6,929 nucleotides of DNA from Lachnospiraceae bacterium (lineage in GTDB: Bacteria > Bacillota > Clostridia > Lachnospirales > Lachnospiraceae). Numbering within the stretch: position 1 is the first letter of the stretch; every line of letters begins with the position of its first letter. The stretch covers positions 1 to 6,929 of the forward strand of contig VSNQ01000180.1 in assembly GCA_009774395.1 (NCBI GenBank), given 5' to 3'. The position numbers were made by a program, and so were the translations under genes. Below are positions 4,904 through 6,929 of the stretch, in pieces. Below the pieces are notes generated by a model. It saw only the letters and a list, made by a program, of their open reading frames with translations, made no database searches and had not been told where the DNA came from.

Positions 4904-5722
4904 TTACTTTTTCTTTTTTTCCGCATAGCCATTTTCACCGCGGATTTGTTTCAATTGTTCTATTACATCTGGATTCTTTGATCCAATCTGAATATCAGAA
5001 GCAAATTCCCCCGCCCTAAGCCATGCAATCGTCTTTGTTTCTTGATTAAGCATAATCGAGCACGACCAGTTATAATATCCCTGATATCGAACAAAAAGCG
5101 GTTGAAAAGATTCCTCAAAAAGCGCACAAGCATTCAGTTCCCTTGTTGGATACCCTTTTAGTCTATAACACTGGCTAATGGGCATTCTGCCAATTGCTTC
5201 CATAGCAGCGGTCTGCATTATCATTTCACAGAAAGATTCCATACAATATTCATATTCCCAGACAGAATCGGGCACGCTCTCTTCCCATAACAAACTGTGA
5301 TGCTCCACAAGGTCAATCCCTAAATAGGTTTTCTTTCGTTTCCCGTGGCACAGCACTGCCAACACATTATCCTTAACAAACAGTTCCTCCGGTTTTAGCA
5401 AGCGGCGTTTCGTGCCTGTTAAAATATAATCCTTATCAACTGCCAAATAAAGTGCCTTAACTGTTTCAGGCAGCTTAAGATGCAGCCTTGTTTCTGCCTG
5501 CTCAATATTATTTGCGGCATTTTCATTCTTCTGTAAATCAAGCATTTGAGAAACAATCTCAATAAATTTTGTCATATTGTCTATTTCTTCCTGACAATTT
5601 ACATGATTCTGGAAAAGCTGCGGCGGTCTGCCATTCCCTGCCTTATTCAAAATCTCAGACGTGAAATATTCACCCTCAAAAATTTTGTTGCCTTGCATAT
5701 CTACTCTATATTCTCCATACAT
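4904..5722 (-). CDS. SUKH (SMI1/KNR4)-like protein
   Basis: The 272-residue soluble protein has no signal peptide or membrane segment. The N-terminal part starts MYGEYRVDMQGNKIFEGEYF. The central part (about 73-172) looks like a SUKH/SMI1-KNR4 domain: IEQAETRLHLKLPETVKALY, then LLKPEEL, VLAVLCHGKRKKTYLGIDL and an aromatic-rich WEESVPDSVWEYEYCMESF block leading to a C-terminal helix. The family has many members that neutralise secreted or contact-dependent nuclease toxins, but also housekeeping members, and no toxin gene is visible here. The C-terminal 100 residues are unassigned. GGAG lies 7 bases before the ATG. It is the first gene after the Thr T-box and MITE, and is coupled to the small membrane protein downstream. 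The family call rests on pattern reading. Confidence 0.6.
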   Translation of the reverse strand: MYGEYRVDMQGNKIFEGEYFTSEILNKAGNGRPPQLFQNHVNCQEEIDNMTKFIEIVSQMLDLQKNENAANNIEQAETRLHLKLPETVKALYLAVDKDYILTGTKRRLLKPEELFVKDNVLAVLCHGKRKKTYLGIDLVEHHSLLWEESVPDSVWEYEYCMESFCEMIMQTAAMEAIGRMPISQCYRLKGYPTRELNACALFEESFQPLFVRYQGYYNWSCSIMLNQETKTIAWLRAGEFASDIQIGSKNPDVIEQLKQIRGENGYAEKKKK

Positions 5723-5750
5723 ACGTTTTCTCCTCTATTATTTATACTTA

Positions 5751-5919
5751 GGAACTGTTCAGAAATTACTTGTGACAAGTACGCCGTATAAATGTTCCTA
5801 TGCAAATTACTTTGTAATTAGAAGAAAATCGCAGGCATAGCGAGCTATGTCAAGATTTTCTGATGCCGCAGATGGGCATTTAGACAAGTAATTGTCATGA
5901 GTAATTTATTAACAGTTCC
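5751..5919. mobile_element. MITE-like fold-back element with TTA target duplication
   Basis: The ends read GGAACTGTTCAGAAATTACT and, in reverse complement, GGAACTGTTAATAAATTACT. The inverted repeat continues for about 27 bp with four mismatches and then, with one indel, to about 48 bp (shared TGACAA and TAAATG). The centre is another hairpin: AGAAAATC (5823-5830) with GATTTTCT (5854-5861), enclosing CATAG/CTATG (5836-5840, 5845-5849). TTA flanks both ends directly (5748-5750 and 5920-5922), as a short target-site duplication would. There is no gene inside. A structured RNA is an alternative, but end symmetry plus flanking duplication favours a transposon-derived element. Confidence 0.75.
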
Positions 5920-5926
5920 TTATGGT

Positions 5927-5953
5927 CACTAAATTCTGGATGCCCGTGTGCAT
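5927..5953 (-). repeat. Half copy of the nested-hairpin repeat (copy 4)
   Basis: On the minus strand this reads TGCACACGGGCATCC followed by an 11-nt linker AGAATTTAGTG, matching the 5' half of the unit at 1649-1736 (TGCACACGGGCGTCC and its linker). No GGATGCCC partner arm exists on the other side, so only half is present. It abuts the T-box terminator T-tract, just as the full copy abuts the infC leader terminator. The MITE lies 4 bp beyond the TTA at 5920-5922. Confidence 0.55.
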
Positions 5954-5992
5954 AAAAAAAATCCCATACACTACTTTCCGTAATGCATGGGA
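5954..5992 (-). terminator. T-box attenuator terminator
   Basis: On the minus strand 13 base pairs form between 5980-5992 and 5962-5974 around a 5-nt loop, followed by eight T (5961-5954). Two pairs are G-U only on the minus strand and mismatched on the plus strand, which fixes the transcribed strand. The 5' arm starts with the CGTCCC typical of T-box leaders and can instead pair with the T-box core. Confidence 0.92.
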
Positions 5993-6216
5993 CGTATAAA
6001 CGCGGTTCCACCCTGCTTGTCTGCGCTGTGCATAATACTATCAATATGCAGCAGACCACTTGTAGATTATAACGTAATCAACGGGCCGGATTGGGGCCAC
6101 TCCGAGGTAGTTTTCAAATATCTCCTGCAAGAATGCTTCCAGCACAAACGGCATTCCTCTCTGCTGCATTCCAATATTCTACTCATCTCGTCACCGTATT
6201 ATATTATTTTATTATA
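5954..6216 (-). promoter_or_regulatory. T-box riboswitch, probable threonine specifier (ACU)
   Basis: The invariant T-box core reads AAGCAGGGTGGAACCGCG on the minus strand (6001-6018), followed by CGTCCC and the terminator. Stem I has the lower stem CGAG/CTCG, the AGTA S-turn side of the specifier loop (6180-6183), the upper stem GAATGC/GCATTC, and the apical CAGAGAG and GCTGGAA elements. On the 3' side of the specifier loop GAAAACTACC places ACU (Thr, 6109-6111) before a purine (A), as in known T-boxes. UAC (Tyr) in the next frame is the main alternative, but it is followed by C. Uncharged tRNA-Thr should stabilise the antiterminator and turn on the genes downstream. The first two genes downstream are not thrS, which comes third. 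Confidence 0.9.
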
Positions 6217-6252
6217 GAATCATATATGCTATAGCTATCATTCTAAACCGAA
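6217..6252 (-). promoter_or_regulatory. Candidate promoter of the T-box transcript
   Basis: The gap between the SEC-C gene and Stem I is AT-rich with several TATAAT-like hexamers. One readable pair on the minus strand is TTTAGA and TATGAT with a 17-bp spacer; TATAAT at 6211-6216 and 6198-6203 are alternatives with worse -35 partners. The position is right for a T-box transcript start but the exact promoter is uncertain. Confidence 0.35.
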
Positions 6253-6282
6253 ATATCCTATTTGTAAAGAATAAATTTTTAG

Positions 6283-6801
6283 TTATTTATTTTTTCCACA
6301 GCATTTTTTGTATTTTTTTCCGCTTCCGCAGGGACAGGGATCGTTAGGGTATATTTTGGCTTCTTTTACAACGGTTCCTGAAATCTTTTGTTCCCGATAA
6401 AATGTTTTGCGTGTAGTTTCATCGTAGATGTTATTCCACTCCTCAAGGTTGTAGAGCCAGTCCGCTTCTGCTGCAACCATATTTTTATACAGACGTTCTT
6501 TATCAAAGCCAAGCGACACAACAGTTTCCTCATCCATTGTTTCTATTGGATTAGCTATCTTTAAGCTGTCGTTAATCCCGTCTAAAAATCCTGTCATTGT
6601 CATAATGTCAATATTGTATTTCTCCGCAAGTTCTTTTACCGTTCCTTTTACTTCTTCGTCTGGATTTTGCAAAAGCTGCTGATAAATTTCTTTTTCCTTC
6701 TGAAAATAGTCAACCCAAAGCGCCTGCAGGCGGTTCTTGTCTACATTTTCATTATAAGCCATCTCTCTCCATTGGTCTAACAGTGTTTTATTGTTTTCCA
6801 T
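6283..6801 (-). CDS. SEC-C zinc-motif protein
   Basis: The 172-residue acidic protein ends in a SEC-C motif, PNDPCPCGSGKKYKKCCG (152-169), with zinc ligands Cys156, Cys158, Cys167 and Cys168. The motif is shared with the C terminus of SecA, where it binds zinc and the ribosome or SecB. The first 130 residues are helical and charged (QALWVDYFQKEKEIYQQLL, VKGTVKELAEKYNIDIMTMT) and match no enzyme I know. It is widespread in Clostridia as an uncharacterised protein. There is no signal peptide, and a cytoplasmic adaptor or ribosome-associated role is a guess. AAAGGAT lies about 9 bases before the ATG. Direction is the same as the T-box transcript, but the T-box has room for its own promoter. Confidence 0.85.
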   Translation of the reverse strand: MENNKTLLDQWREMAYNENVDKNRLQALWVDYFQKEKEIYQQLLQNPDEEVKGTVKELAEKYNIDIMTMTGFLDGINDSLKIANPIETMDEETVVSLGFDKERLYKNMVAAEADWLYNLEEWNNIYDETTRKTFYREQKISGTVVKEAKIYPNDPCPCGSGKKYKKCCGKNK

Positions 6802-6821
6802 GATAGTTACATCCTTTCGTT

Positions 6822-6858
6822 ATTATCATTTATAATCATAATGTAGCCAATGCTACAA
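6822..6858 (-). promoter_or_regulatory. Candidate promoter region of the SEC-C gene, with palindrome
   Basis: On the minus strand TTGGCT (6845-6850) and GATAAT (6822-6827) are 17 bp apart. TTGTAG with TTATAA is a second option. TGTAGC (6842-6847) and GCTACA (6852-6857) form a 6-bp inverted repeat with a 4-base spacer over the -35 region, which could be an operator or chance. With GATAAT as -10, the 5' UTR would be very short. Confidence 0.35.
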
Positions 6859-6929
6859 TTTATACTAAAAAAACTGTGTACTAAAAAGTTTGTACTACAA
6901 AATACTTTACACTTAATACAACTTATACC

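Overview
The window comes from a low-GC Gram-positive bacterium, most probably a Clostridia member of the Lachnospiraceae type. The basis is AT-rich DNA, AGGAGG-type ribosome binding sites, a T-box leader, an infC-rpmI-rplT operon with its own attenuator leader, and DUF1540 and SEC-C proteins. The genus is not fixed. All genes I can support lie on the minus strand, so the biological order runs from high to low coordinates.

Right end (6929 to 5954): a gene for a SEC-C zinc-motif protein is followed by a complete T-box leader. The leader has Stem I, a specifier loop reading ACU (Thr), a T-box core and an intrinsic terminator. Next is a 169-bp fold-back element (5751-5919) with imperfect terminal inverted repeats and a TTA direct repeat at each side, which looks like a MITE. 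After it come a SUKH/SMI1-KNR4-like protein gene and a translationally coupled 67-residue membrane protein gene, and only then thrS (threonyl-tRNA synthetase). No convincing terminator was seen between the T-box and thrS. The simplest reading is one threonine-responsive operon in which two unrelated genes and a MITE separate the riboswitch from its expected target by about 1.4 kb.

Middle (2606 to 1742): after thrS there is a long hairpin and a nested-hairpin repeat. Then come a gene for a two-domain DUF1540 cysteine-rich protein, a good sigma-A promoter, and a roughly 200-nt ribosomal-protein leader of L20 type ending in a strong terminator. The upstream part of that leader carries an 8-nt copy of the terminator's 3' arm, so a terminator/antiterminator switch can be read directly from the sequence.

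Left end (1741 to 1): the infC 5' UTR carries two tandem 87-88 bp structured repeats. infC itself very probably starts at a rare AUU codon (1518), followed by rpmI, rplT and a terminator. A strong promoter then fires out of the left edge with an rRNA-operon-like leader; the RNA itself lies outside the window.

The most unusual signal is a small family of nested-hairpin repeats: two tandem copies before infC, one after thrS, and one half copy after the T-box. Each starts with TGCACAC and has an outer stem, an 11-nt purine-rich one-sided linker of the ARRKGRAAAT type, and an inner hairpin. Stem sequences differ between copies but remain complementary in the two intact ones. Two lie directly after the U-tract of an attenuator terminator, and a third directly after another hairpin.
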